From: Bursaphelenchus xylophilus
Lineage: Eukaryota; Nematoda; Chromadorea; Rhabditida; Aphelenchoididae
Reading direction: 5' to 3'
NCBI GenBank assembly: GCA_904066235.2
Contig: CAJFCV020000004.1
Location: 3,348,001-3,412,000 of the forward strand
DNA: 64,000 nt
Shown: one piece after another, positions 34,093 to 44,297 of the stretch
How the letters are laid out: the number at the start of each line of letters is the position of its first letter
Position numbering within the stretch: the stretch's first letter is position 1
Notes under the pieces: model-generated
Seen by the model: only the letters and a program-made list of their open reading frames with translations
What the model was told of the DNA's origin: nothing
Databases searched by the model: none
Program-made: the position numbers and the translations under genes

Positions 34093-35911
34093 ATGGATGA
34101 GTCCATGGAGCCCGGGCCATCGCGCTGTGACCCAAACATTGATTCTGCAGCTATGGACGTGTCTTCAGAAAAGGTAAGATTTCGCTTTGGTCCTAAGGTA
34201 TAGGGATTAATCGCCATGTGTTGTTGTGTGAGACGTCCTAGCGGACGTTGTAAAAAAGAAATCTGGAAATCTGACAGTTGAAAAAGGGCACTTGTCGGTT
34301 CATTATTGTTTCGTTTTACAGGAACTGATGGAGAAACGCAAGAAAGGACTGGAGAAAGCGCGAGAAAAGCTGAACCAGAGGAAGCAAATGAAGATAAAGT
34401 TGGCTGGGAGCAGGAGGAACATCGCAAGACAGCCATCTGAAGTTGAAGTCCTCAAGAATCAACTTGTCCAACTTACGCAGGAAAATACGCAGTTGCGTCT
34501 GCGGAACAGCGAGATGGAGAAACAGTTGGAGAAGGCTGAAAGGGCGTTGGCCTTGAGCTCGCCCAGGAAAAGAAGGAAGATAGACGAGCTAGGCGTGAAG
34601 CAGAAGGCAGAAAGAATTGGCAGATTGGAAAAGCACATTGGAGATGCAGTGGAAATCCGACCGAAGACCCCTGAAAATGACGTGGAACTGGCACTCTTCT
34701 TAAAGAACGCCTATCGGTTGACCGAATTCCAGTACCAGGGGCTACAGAAATTCGCCGTCAACTGGTCTCCCCTTCATCACGTAAAGCAACGGGAGAAGGA
34801 TCTCATAGAGGCGGCTGGCGGGTTGGACACTACGGAAGCGTCGGTGGGATGGACAAATCCGTCGATGGCATTTGGACTGTATGTTCAACGTCTTGTGGAG
34901 ACGGCCTGGTCGACCAGAATGCCTGACGCGGTGGATGTGGTAATCGTGGCCGATGGTGGTGGAGATGGAGCAGCGAACCTGGTCAAAATGGGTCTGTTCA
35001 TACCCACTGGAGTCCCAGCTCCTCAGATCCCCTACAATGTACTCCTGCTGAGCGCGTACACGGGTAAGGAAAGTCGGGAGAACTTGATCACATTCTGTGA
35101 AAAAGGGCTCGACTTCCTGAACAGGTTGTGCAAGGACAAGAGGTTTGAGGTTGATGGCCGCCAAATTGCATGCCGGGTCTTGCTTTGCAGTAATTTGAAT
35201 GTGGTACCTGTCATCCTGGGTATAAAGGCGGCAACCCAATTCTGTCCCAACTGTACCGTGGAGCGTGCAGAGCATAAGAGGGCGATGACGACGGACGCTG
35301 GGAAGAGGACTTACAGAGATTCGCTGATAAGTCTTCTGCAGGAAGATGTAGTATGTCCCCCACTACATTGCCTCCAGGGTTTGACGAATACATTGGCAGA
35401 GGAGATGAAGAAAAATAATCCGGATGAATGGAATGCCGTTTGCGACGACCTGAACATAGAACCCTCCCATCTTTCCAAATCGATGCTGAACGGCAGAGAT
35501 GGAAGAAGATTGGTGAAGAGCTTAGCTGAAAATGGCAACCCACAATTTGCCATTTTCAGCGATGTTTTTTCATCTTTGGACAGGATTTATGGATGGGCAA
35601 CAGTTGGTGTCCATGGTCAAGATGATCCCACGAAGGCTAGCATTGAACGGGACATTTTTCTGCTGTCAAACGCGTGGAGACACAGTGGGCTTCCTGCGAT
35701 AAACAAGTTGCACCTCCTTGAAGCCCACGTTGCCGACTTCGTCACATCCCATGGCTCGTGGGGGCTCTACGGGGAACAAGGCCTGGAAAGTTTGCACCAC
35801 GTTGGCAACGTCGCCTCAGCTCGAGGTTTCGGAAAGAATTCCGACGTCAAGGCCAAGTTCTTCTTTAAATCCCAATTTTTTTCGATGCTTTCCCGGCGTT
35901 TTGACACATAA
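34093..35911 (+). CDS. Transposase-derived protein with RAG1/Transib-like residue layout
   Basis: Two exons (34093-34173, 34322-35911) give 556 residues. A leucine-zipper-like coiled coil (about 67-105) and a basic PRKRRK (108-113) precede the core. The core shows, in order, VVIVADGGGDGAANL (D238), a position reading CSNLN (N318) followed by LGIKAATQFCPNC (C335, C338), PPLHC (H376), a MLNGRDGRRLVKSL block, and HLLEAHV followed by GSWGLYGEQGLESLHH (E512). RAG1 has the same series: CDGMGD with the first catalytic Asp, a CxxC zinc site, DALHC, MNGNFARKLM, and GSIGAWASEGNESGN with the catalytic Glu. Here the second acidic residue appears to be Asn, so strand transfer may be lost. No terminal inverted repeats were seen around the gene. 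It may be a domesticated transposase or a decayed element. The identity is inferred from motif order alone. Confidence 0.65.
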
Positions 35912-36028
35912 ATTGCTTTTTATTCGAACTTTGGAATCATTTTTTGTTTTTATTTGTAGGGGTCTCAGCGTATAGAATGTCGAAAACATTATCGCGCGAA
36001 TTTCTCTGTTTCCTCTTTTTTCGTGACG

Positions 36029-36099
36029 TGCGGTTGGCCGAGTGGGTAGAGCGTCCGCTCGATATTCTTTTGAGGGTTGGTTCGATTCCGGGGCAGCGC
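36029..36099 (+). other. tRNA-like sequence, probably not functional
   Basis: It contains an A-box-like TTGGCCGAGTGGG and a B-box-like GGTTCGATTCC at tRNA spacing, and the ends partly pair (GCGGTTG with CAGCGC). The anticodon arm does not fold into a 5-bp stem with a 7-nt loop and the T stem has two wobbles and a mismatch. It is most likely a tRNA pseudogene or the head of a SINE. Confidence 0.5.
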
Positions 36100-36347
36100 G
36101 AGTGGCTTTGGTGACCGAGATAAACTCTTGTGGACCAAAAAAATTATTTTGTAATTTTTTAGATCCTCTTTTTTCGAGGCAAGAGAAAGAGGCAATTTTT
36201 TCGGAATTTTTGGTCGATTTTTCTTGCCGGCCGTACTTATTTTGCATCTGGAAAATGCCTTTTTGTACTAAAGTCGGCCTGCTCTATCCACCTGCACTAC
36301 TCATTTTCCGGAACGCTGGGGGAATTTGAGACCATTCCCTCGTCAGC

Positions 36348-36520
36348 ACAATTTTCGCACCGTGCGTTCTTCTTTCATTTTCATCCGCACGGTGCATCTT
36401 TTTGAATTTCTCGCCGCAATTCCCCGTTTTCCATTAGCGATATGCACCTTTGCGCGCGACAAATCCGAATTTGCCGGCGCGGCGTCCAAAACCCGAACAT
36501 TCGCACTGTGCGAAAATTGT
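36348..36520. repeat. Short element with 19-bp inverted ends
   Basis: ACAATTTTCGCACCGTGCG at the left and CGCACTGTGCGAAAATTGT at the right are mirror copies with one difference. The 135-bp interior has further CGCACGGTGC and GCGCGCGAC motifs. The target duplication is not clear. Confidence 0.65.
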
Positions 36521-37065
36521 TAGGACTTTTGAGCGCGGGTAGTACTATAAAATTTAAAAAATTAGGAGGTCATTCTCAAACGATGAAAATTCGAGATTTT
36601 TTCATAAAAATCAAAAATTTTTATTTTTCGTTAGGAATTTCAATGGTTAAAAACAACTGAAGGTCGAGTTGTCTTTATAAACATTTATTAATCGATAATT
36701 AGGGATAAAAACGAAAAAATGGCAGGTTTCATGTTAAAAAAGCTAAAATGGCAAGAGTCTGGCAGCTGAAAATTTAGGGAAAAATGGTCGAAATTACTAG
36801 AAAAATACAATTTAAATACTAGGAACTTTCATGAACTGTAGAATGCAAATAGACGGTAACCTTTTTTCCCAGTTTTTTCTCTCAAATCCGACCTAAAATA
36901 CAATTTTTTCCCGGAAAGTTTTTCTGGTTAGTGTTGTATTTTAGGTCGTATTTTGGCAAAAAAGCTGAAATTAAAAGTTTACAGTGCTAGTTGCAATGTT
37001 CTACGAGCATCGTTGAGTTGGTTAAGACAGTAAATAACTGGTTAATTCGTAATAATAGTAACTTT

Positions 37066-38777
37066 TTAACAGCGCTCTTGGATTTCTCCTTCCTTGAGGC
37101 CGAGGCATTTTCCCCATTCCTTGATGGTAATAGAACCGTCCTTATCGGCATCACACTTCTCCAAGAAGGGCTTAATACAGCTCTCCATGGGAATGACTGG
37201 GGCGGTAATTGGGATCAGCTCGTGGTGACTGACATGCTTGTCGTGGGGCTTGATATCAAGGTCACAGAACTTCCAGATGACGGGGTAGATGTGACGCTTC
37301 TCATCGTCGTTTTCGGCTTCAGACACAAGCTCTTCCCATTCGAGGTTGTGGAGCTCACGACGCTTCTTCAACTCCTTCATGACCTGAAAATGAAAGGAGG
37401 ATTTATTTTGTTATAGTGGGTAAAATACGATGATTTTTGGTGTTGTGTTGGTATGTTGTGTTGTGTGCAGTGTTGCTCATAGTGGCTTAGGATGAAATCT
37501 CGCGAAATTATCGGCATTTTTCTCGCCCGAAATAATTGCTTTTTCTCGAAAAGGAAAGAAAAGAAAATGAGTTTTATCGGATAGTGACATTTCGTTTTGA
37601 ACGAATCACCAAAAAAGGGCGGGAAATGTTTTCTTCCGTTTTTGATTGACGTGCCCCCCACCACTAGTGATATTTGAGCTAACTTTATGTTACCCTACCC
37701 ACCTGGAACAGCCAATCGGCCATGCGTTCGGGGAACTGAGCCATCAGCTCATCAGTGCACTCGTCCAATTGCTTGCAAGCTCCCAAGTACTCCAAGTGGA
37801 TCTTGGCGTTGGCTGGAGAGTCACATCCCTCCTTGCTTCCCTTCTTCTTGCACAAACAACGCTGACGGTAGAGTTCGCACAACGAGCTGAAGGTCTGGTT
37901 GTTGTTGGCACAGACCATGTCATTCGGGTCGTTGTCGAATTCGGGGCACTTGGCAATGCACTCACAGACGGGGCGGTTCTTCTTGTCCACAACACACTCC
38001 TTTCCCCAACCGCAAACATGGTCATCACAGGGGTTGGCGGTGACTAAAATATAGGGGAATTAGTGCTAAGGTACTTGAAAATTCTTGAGTTTGACTAGTT
38101 GGATGGCTTCATTGTAATTATGTTTTTTTATACGGAGACGGACCTGATCCCTTGACAAAAACCGTACCATTTTGCATCCGGGAAGTATCAAAAATGTGGC
38201 AAAATGCTTCCCTCTCAAAGTGAAAAGCGCCCTTTTTCCTTACAAAAAAAGCGGGCGCGAGTTTTTTCGCTTGGAGAGGGAAGCATTTTGCCACATTTTT
38301 GATACTTGCAAAATGGTACGTTTTTTGTCACTGGATCAGGGCCCCTACTGTAAGTAACGCCACAAAGAGGTTTTTCCTGATCTGTTCGAGCCAGTCAATT
38401 TCCCATTAGGCAACTTTTAATAGCCTTAAGCCTGGATTATATAGATATTAGTCAGGGCCTTTCTTTGAAGCTCCATGCAGAAAAGTGTTTGTTCCTTGGG
38501 TCCATTAATTTTACCCACGAAAGAACTGAACGGAACACCTGTTCCAGAGCTATCTTAAAACTTGAAGTTCTCACAAGCAATGCGAGATATTGGTTAACTG
38601 GTCAATTTCGTCTAGTGGTAACATAGTAAAAGCAGAAATTTCCAACATAGAACGTGGTGTATTACCTTGAACTTGAGCCTTTCCGTCGTCAATATCCTCT
38701 AGAATGCTGTCCAAATCGTCGGCGAAAACGGCGGAAATGGCCAAAAAGGCCAGCCCGCAGACTAACCAAGTCTTCAT
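37066..38777 (-). CDS. ost-1: SPARC/osteonectin, basement-membrane protein
   Basis: Three exons (38777-38666, 38043-37703, 37383-37066) give 256 residues (C. elegans protein about 264). Residues 1-19 (MKTWLVCGLAFLAISAVFA) are a signal peptide. A short acidic segment (DDLDSILEDIDDG) precedes the follistatin-like Cys module starting CDDHVCGWGKECV and the Kazal-like part (CANNNQTFSSLCELYRQRC). The extracellular calcium-binding domain follows, with an EF-hand loop DADKDGSITIKE (229-240) and a disulphide-forming terminal Cys (KEGEIQERC). The secreted protein binds collagen IV and calcium in basement membranes made by body-wall muscle. Intron 1 carries a MITE-A starting 88 bp from exon 2. Confidence 0.95.
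38131..38352. mobile_element. MITE-A copy in SPARC intron 1
   Basis: The left end TACGGAGACGGACCTGATCC is mutated. The right end CCCCTACTG-TA is standard. The right arm has lost the CCGGATG segment, leaving TTGCAAAATGG. Confidence 0.85.
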
Positions 38778-40548
38778 TTCGATTCGAATAACCTGTAGCA
38801 AGATGAAAGTAATTTTTTCAAATCGGGTTTTAATCGTAATTAGCGCTCGAGAATGATATTTCTTGACTAAAAAAAAAAGAATAGGCAAAAGCTATATTAA
38901 AATAGCAAGGTCAAAATTAGAAAAATACGTAGGTCAAGATGTCGGCGTGATTCGCGGTATTTGACTTTAGATTTCGGATAACAAAATACAGAATAAAGCG
39001 ATAAAAAAGAATAAAAATCGACCTTGTTAAAAAATGTTGTTGAAATAAAGTCGATTAAAAAAATATCTTAAAATAAGCTGCAACAGTATAATAGATACTT
39101 GATAGACGCTAGGTATGCATTTTATTTTAGTGAGGTTGATTTTAACCACCGTTTTTATCAAAAAAGCTCAGAAAATCAAAGTTTAACCCCACTTTTCCGC
39201 CGCTAAACACCCTTAGGACCAAAAATTGTGGCCTAAGAATGGAAATCGGATCGTGGGCCGAAAACTAAAGTCTTCCAAAAAAACGGAGAGAGAATCCAGG
39301 AACAACTGACCCCCCTTTTCGAAGAGAGATTTGTTGGATCAAGAGCCTCAGGGCATCGAGACTAAAGACCCTCTTAAAACAACTGACATTTGACTCATTA
39401 TTCCAAGGCGCCTTTAAACAAATTAAGGCCCTAAAATGGGGAGGGTTTAGTTCGGAAAGTTCGCTAGTTGTCCCTAGGCTGTTTAGGATTAGTTGACCAA
39501 AAATGGAGACTCCAAATTGGTCATTATAACCTAAGCTCCATCAGATTCTAGACAGTTGTCTAGCGGCAAAAAAATTTTGCAATTTTATGGGTGAAAAATT
39601 TGTTTATGTAAAAGAAAGGGAAGTCAAAAGAAAAATAGAGAATTCAAAGATCGCGCTAAGAAATCAAAAGCAAATGGGAAGATCAACGAAGTAAAGGGAA
39701 TTCACAGATGTTTTTTTGAGGTTTTTTGATGTTTTTCTGAGGTCGTATCGGTTGTTTTGGCAAAACGGACAGCTTTGTTTTTGAGAAATCGCCTTATTTT
39801 AGGTGATTATTATGGGGACTTCTAGCATTTGAAGGAGGGCAAAAAGTAAAGCAGATGACAAAAATTTGGTTATATAGTTTGAAGAGGTTCATGGATGACT
39901 CTGTAAATGGGATTTGAGCAAATATTATTTCACGGCAAAGCTAAAATCAGCGATAATTTCCCTTCTTCGGGATAAAATTAAAAAAAGATTATGTTGCTTT
40001 TTTTGATGACTTCCGAGCGTAGCATAGGCACTAGATCGTTTTTATAGAAATCTTTGGATAGCCAAGAATCTCTAAACCCCAGATTTCGATTGATCCAGTA
40101 TTCCCGTTGCATGCTTTTAACCCCACTTTCACTTCGAATCCATTCGAATCTCACCTTCCCAAAACATAAAACCCGAAAACAACCGCTGCCAAATTTTTAT
40201 GGCCAATTCAAGGTCCGGCCGAAGCAAAGACGAGTAAATTTCGAGGAGGCGCTTTTGGCTTGTTTTGTAGCGCCGCCGGACTAAAGAGTAACAGATGACT
40301 GATTGGCCGGTTGACAAGCCATTTGATCGCTTAATATCGGATGGCCGCGAAAATGACCCGTCGTCTCGGATTTGACGAATGGGCCCGGATGTCCGCCGGA
40401 ATGTAAACGTAATGTTCTGGAAGGCGCGTAGTGAGTTATGGACGGAGAGATTGATGAGGGAAGTGTAGATTAGTTAGGTTGAATGGGCATTGTTTTGATT
40501 GGAATGGGATTGGTTTCAAAAAAGATGCTAGTACTTATAATTTTTATA
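38778..40548. other. Intergenic, putative upstream region of SPARC
   Basis: No coding frame is supported. The sequence is AT-rich and lacks the MITE families found elsewhere. As the 5' flank of SPARC it is the obvious place for its regulatory elements, but no specific site can be named. Confidence 0.4.
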
Positions 40549-40798
40549 TACAGTGACGGACCTGATCCAGTGGCAAGAAACGTACCGTTTTGTATCCGGG
40601 AAGTATCATAAATGTGGCAAAATGCTTCCCTCTCCAAGTGAAAAAACTTCGTTTTGAAGGGCCCTTTCCCTCACAAAAAGAGAGATTTTGAAATCTGAGT
40701 TTTTTCACTTGGAGAGGGAGGTATTTTGCCATATTTTTTGATACTTCCTGGATGCAAAATGGTACGTTTTTTGCCACTGGATCAGGCCCCCCACTGTA
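40549..40798. mobile_element. MITE-A copy, intergenic
   Basis: TA-CAGTGACGGACCTGATCC and CAGGCCCCCCACTG-TA, near-complete arms. Confidence 0.88.
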
Positions 40799-40940
40799 AT
40801 ATCGGATGCGGGAAAAGTGCGGGCCATATCACTGCAATAAGTGATATGGGGGATTATGGAAGTAAAACTTGAAGAAAATCTACACCGCAGATGTAAAAAA
40901 GCCCTGCGGTTCAAAAGTCATCGTGTTTGATATAAAAAAA

Positions 40941-41216
40941 TCACAGCCACCCAAACCTTAATGAATCGTCCATCTCTTGACTATTCAAAACGAATTCCCA
41001 CTGGCCATCCAACCCTTCGTACAGACAAAAGCCCCCTACTGATTCCCATGGAACTCGCATGCCCAACGTTGTATGAGTAATCCTTTGTTCTGAAAGGCTG
41101 TGCATCCCCAAAGAGCAGCTGTTTTGGATAAAAGTTATAATTCCCTGTTTTATATTAGGCCACACGTGGTCATAATATTCGAAATGGATTTGGCTCCAGC
41201 TGCTTTGATCCGTCAT
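40941..41216 (-). CDS. Possible 91-residue gene downstream of the APMAP-like gene
   Basis: An open frame from ATG 41216 to TGA 40941-40943 (MTDQSSWSQIHFEYYDHVW at the start, MDDSLRFGWL at the end), with balanced composition, several Trp and no low complexity. It starts 120 bp after the APMAP-like stop on the same strand, and the frame is open upstream nearly to that stop. It could be a small gene, an operon partner, or a 3' exon of another transcript. No family was recognised. Confidence 0.35.
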   Translation of the reverse strand: MTDQSSWSQIHFEYYDHVWPNIKQGIITFIQNSCSLGMHSLSEQRITHTTLGMRVPWESVGGFCLYEGLDGQWEFVLNSQEMDDSLRFGWL

Positions 41217-41336
41217 TCGAAATGGCTGATCGAAAGCCAAACGAGTTATGATTAATTCGAGTTTAAAGTATCGAAAATAGAAAAGATTAGCGATATTATT
41301 CAATGATATAAGAGAAGTCGCAAAATAATGCAAGAA

Positions 41337-43698
41337 TCAAGATAAGTTTCTGAAATTTCGGATCCTTCGGATGTAGGGCAGTGAGACCGATCCAATGTAG
41401 AGGTCCTTCCCGTCATCCACAACATTGGTGACGTAGCTTAGACGACCTTCAGGGTCATGAAGACTTGAGACAATTTTACCATCAAAATCCATCTCAATGA
41501 TGACTTTTTCCTTTGAAGAAAATAGAGTTGCCGAGATATAACGGAAGTGTTCGGGGAGCTGAAAAATAACCGTAAATAGAGGGGAATATGTCATAGGTGC
41601 TACATTGAGATCATTATGACGAGTGCAAGTTTCGAGAAAATCCTTCTACAGTGGGGGACCTGATCCAGTGGCAAAAAGTGTACCTTCTTGTATCCAGGAA
41701 GCATCAAAAATGTGGCGAAATACCTCCCTCGCCAAGTGAAAAAATTCAGATTTCAAAAGCGCACTCGCTCTTTTTGTGAGGAGTTTTTTTACTTGGAGAG
41801 GGAAGCATTTTGCCACATTTTTGATAATTCCCGGATACAAAATGATACGTTTTTTGCCACTGGATCGGGTGCCCCACTGTAAAAACAACAACTTGTGTAA
41901 ATTCTGGAAGCCTGTGCTTGGCGGCACTTACCATAGCCAAAAGTTTCCTCAGTTTTGGATATTCACTCCATCTCTGATACAACGGGCGTTCGCCGTTCAC
42001 GGACGACTCATAAAACGCAATCCAAAAGCTCTTTCCGCTCGAGCTTTGACGGATATTGTCTGGGATGCCGGGCAAACCATCTGCAAACACTTCCACCTGA
42101 CCCTTCTTAGGGCCTTTGTAAAATATCCGGAGAATTTGGGAGGCCGAGGTTGATGAAACGAGGGCTGACTGTTTATCTGGATGAGCAACTACTCCATTCG
42201 GGGTTAGGAGATCCTTAGCGATGACTTCCCAAGCTCCGGTGTTGAGATTGAGCGTGATTACGCTGAAATGGGGCAAAGTTGACAAAACAAAAATTGATTT
42301 TTCGGTATTTGGGGGAGGGGGCTGATTCAGTGGGAATAAACCGTTTTGCATCCGGGAAGTATCAAAAATGTTCCAAAATGCTTCGCAAAATGGTACGTTT
42401 TTTGCCACTGGATCAGGTCCCCCTCTGTAACATGGGAAAACGCAACTTACCGTCCATCTTTGATATACTCAAAGAAGCACACGATATGCCTTTCAAAACC
42501 GCATTTTGGATTCATATCGGTGAAGATGATCGTCTCTTCATCGATGAAATCAAAGTCATCGGGGAACAGGTGGGTCCATCCACCAATGTACGTTCGTGAA
42601 GTGAACACTTGTTTTATTTCGCCTGGATAAATTACATTAGTTTTTGAAGGGGCATCAGTATTTCTCACCAGTTTTGAAGTCGGCCACAAAAATTCCCAGC
42701 ATTGCGTCCGCATAAACCACCTTTTCGTCCTTCCAATATCGCATTCCAAGAGGGACGGAGCACAAGTTGTATTCTGAAACGAAGTTTTAGCATGCTTTTG
42801 GGTGATTAATTGCTCCCAAAATCTGAAATTATAAGCTTACTACACTTTGGATTGTCCTTGGAAACGTCGATCACCTTCACGATCTTGTCGTTCACTATTT
42901 TATAGAGATGACCAGTCACGCTCCCAGTGTAGATTGCTCCATTATGTATGACTTGGCATTCTGGGTTGACGATCTCGCCTTTTAGTACATATTCTATGTT
43001 ATTGATTGTATTCTTTGCTGTTCTCGCCAATTTTCCTTCGCTAGGTCGGACTGGGGCGAGTCTGAGTTTCGTAATCGGTTGCAGTTGGACCACTTACCTC
43101 ACGACATACTCTTCAAAATCTTTGAGATCAATGAAGACGTAGATTACAAACGCTAGGGATGCGATGAAGATACTCCTGCAATTATCGTACAAAAAATTCT
43201 AGGTATTTTTTTTGCTTTTGGGGTTGTACTGCGGCGGACCTGTTCCAGTGGCAAAAAACGTACCGTTTTGCATCCAGGAAGTATCAAAAAATGTGGCAAA
43301 TTGCTTCCCTCTCCAGCTAAGCGCCCTTTCCTCACAAAAGGAGCGGTTTTTAGTTGGAGAGGGAGGTATTTTGCTGCATTTTTGATGCTTCCCGGCTGCA
43401 AAATAGTACGTTTTTTTATCATTGGAACCGGTCCGCCACCGTACAACCTTTGCGGCCGCTGCGTAACTCTGCAACGTCTAGAAAGCCCCAGCTAAAATTT
43501 TCAGCAATTGAAATGCAACGTAGTGAGAGCGCGACTGCAAAATTTGATGGGCAATTTTTTGGGAAAAAGAAATTAGTTTCGTCAAAATCAAATATGAACT
43601 TTGCTTTCGTCCCGCAAAACGACAAAACGTAAACCAAAAGACTTCATTTTTTGTTCGTTCAACAACCTGGCGTCGACTTACCAACTAAGCATTCCCAT
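41337..43698 (-). CDS. APMAP / strictosidine-synthase-like beta-propeller membrane protein
   Basis: Seven exons (43698-43682, 43175-43098, 43061-42841, 42773-42669, 42622-42451, 42262-41932, 41558-41337) join in phase to 381 residues. A 17-nt first exon gives MGMLSW, then a signal-anchor helix (SIFIASLAFVIYVFIDL). The rest is a six-bladed propeller of the strictosidine-synthase-like family, with NGAIYTGSVTGHLYKI, LLTPNGVVAHPD, GLPGIPDNIRQSSSGKSFWI (human APMAP NMPGFPDNIRPSSSGGYWV) and SLHDPEGRLSYVTNV near the end. These are type II membrane proteins related to arylesterase/paraoxonase-like enzymes; the animal substrate is not settled. Intron 2 (43097-43062) is 36 nt. Three introns hold MITE-A copies. 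Confidence 0.88.
41647..41881. mobile_element. MITE-A copy in APMAP-like last intron
   Basis: TA-CAGTGGGGGACCTGATCC and mirror CGGGTGCCCCACTG-TA. It ends 50 bp from the exon 6 donor. Confidence 0.88.
42306..42429. mobile_element. MITE-A copy with deleted centre
   Basis: The left arm up to CAAAATGCTT runs directly into the distal right arm (CGCAAAATGGTACG), so about half of the element is missing. The left terminus is also degraded (GGGGGAGGGGGCTGATTCAG). It lies in intron 5 of the APMAP-like gene. Confidence 0.85.
43227..43443. mobile_element. MITE-A copy in APMAP-like intron 1
   Basis: Both termini carry the same variant (TACTGCGGCGGACCTGTTCC and GGAACCGGTCCGCCACCGTA), which suggests a minor subfamily or arm-to-arm correction. 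Confidence 0.84.
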
Positions 43699-44058
43699 TC
43701 TGACAATTACAATATTGCATTTTCCCTAGGCTGCATAGCTTTTAAAGCAAAACTTCAGCGATAAGGTTCGGCTGTAAACAATTTGATATATTGCCATACG
43801 TTTCGCACGTTGTGTGTTCGAGCTGTCTTTGAAGGGTTCGGAGTCGTTTCGGGAACAAATTATACGAATGATACGATAGCGAAGAATGTGATTAACGAGA
43901 TAATAAAACGTGGCAGAAAATCAAATGAGGAGAGCACAGTTGTGAGAGTTGTAGTTCGTTTTTTGGTGATATTTATTTTGTGATATTAGAGAAGAGTATA
44001 ATCGATGGTATTTGTCAAAAAAAAAAACGGTTTCTTTCGCTATGCGAAACTTCCAATG

Positions 44059-44284
44059 TACAGTGGGGACCTGATCCAGTGGCAAGAAACGTACCTTGCA
44101 TCCGGGAAGTGTCAAAAATGTGGCAAAATGCTTCCCTCTCCAAGTGAAAAAAACTCGGATTTCAAAACCGCGCCCGCTCTTTAAGTTTTTTTCACTTCGA
44201 GAGGGAAGCATTTTGCCACATTTTTTATGCTTCCCGGATGCAAAATGGTACGTTTTTTGCCACTGGATCGAGTCCGTCAGTGTA
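44059..44284. mobile_element. MITE-A copy between the APMAP-like and TRPV genes
   Basis: TA-CAGTGGGGACCTGATCC and GAGTCCGTCAGTG-TA. It ends 14 bp from the TRPV stop codon and so probably lies in that gene's 3' UTR. Confidence 0.87.
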
Positions 44285-44297
44285 ATTTTATACTGTT

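Noticed and set aside
34742..35275. 177-codon minus-strand frame
   Set aside because: Shadow of the long transposase-derived exon, which carries the recognisable motifs on the plus strand.
36029..36099. Functional tRNA gene
   Set aside because: A and B boxes are present but the anticodon arm and T stem do not fold properly.
41746..42408. 220-codon minus-strand frame
   Set aside because: Only its middle (41932-42262) is an exon of the APMAP-like gene. Both ends read through MITE-A copies and contain MITE-derived residues.
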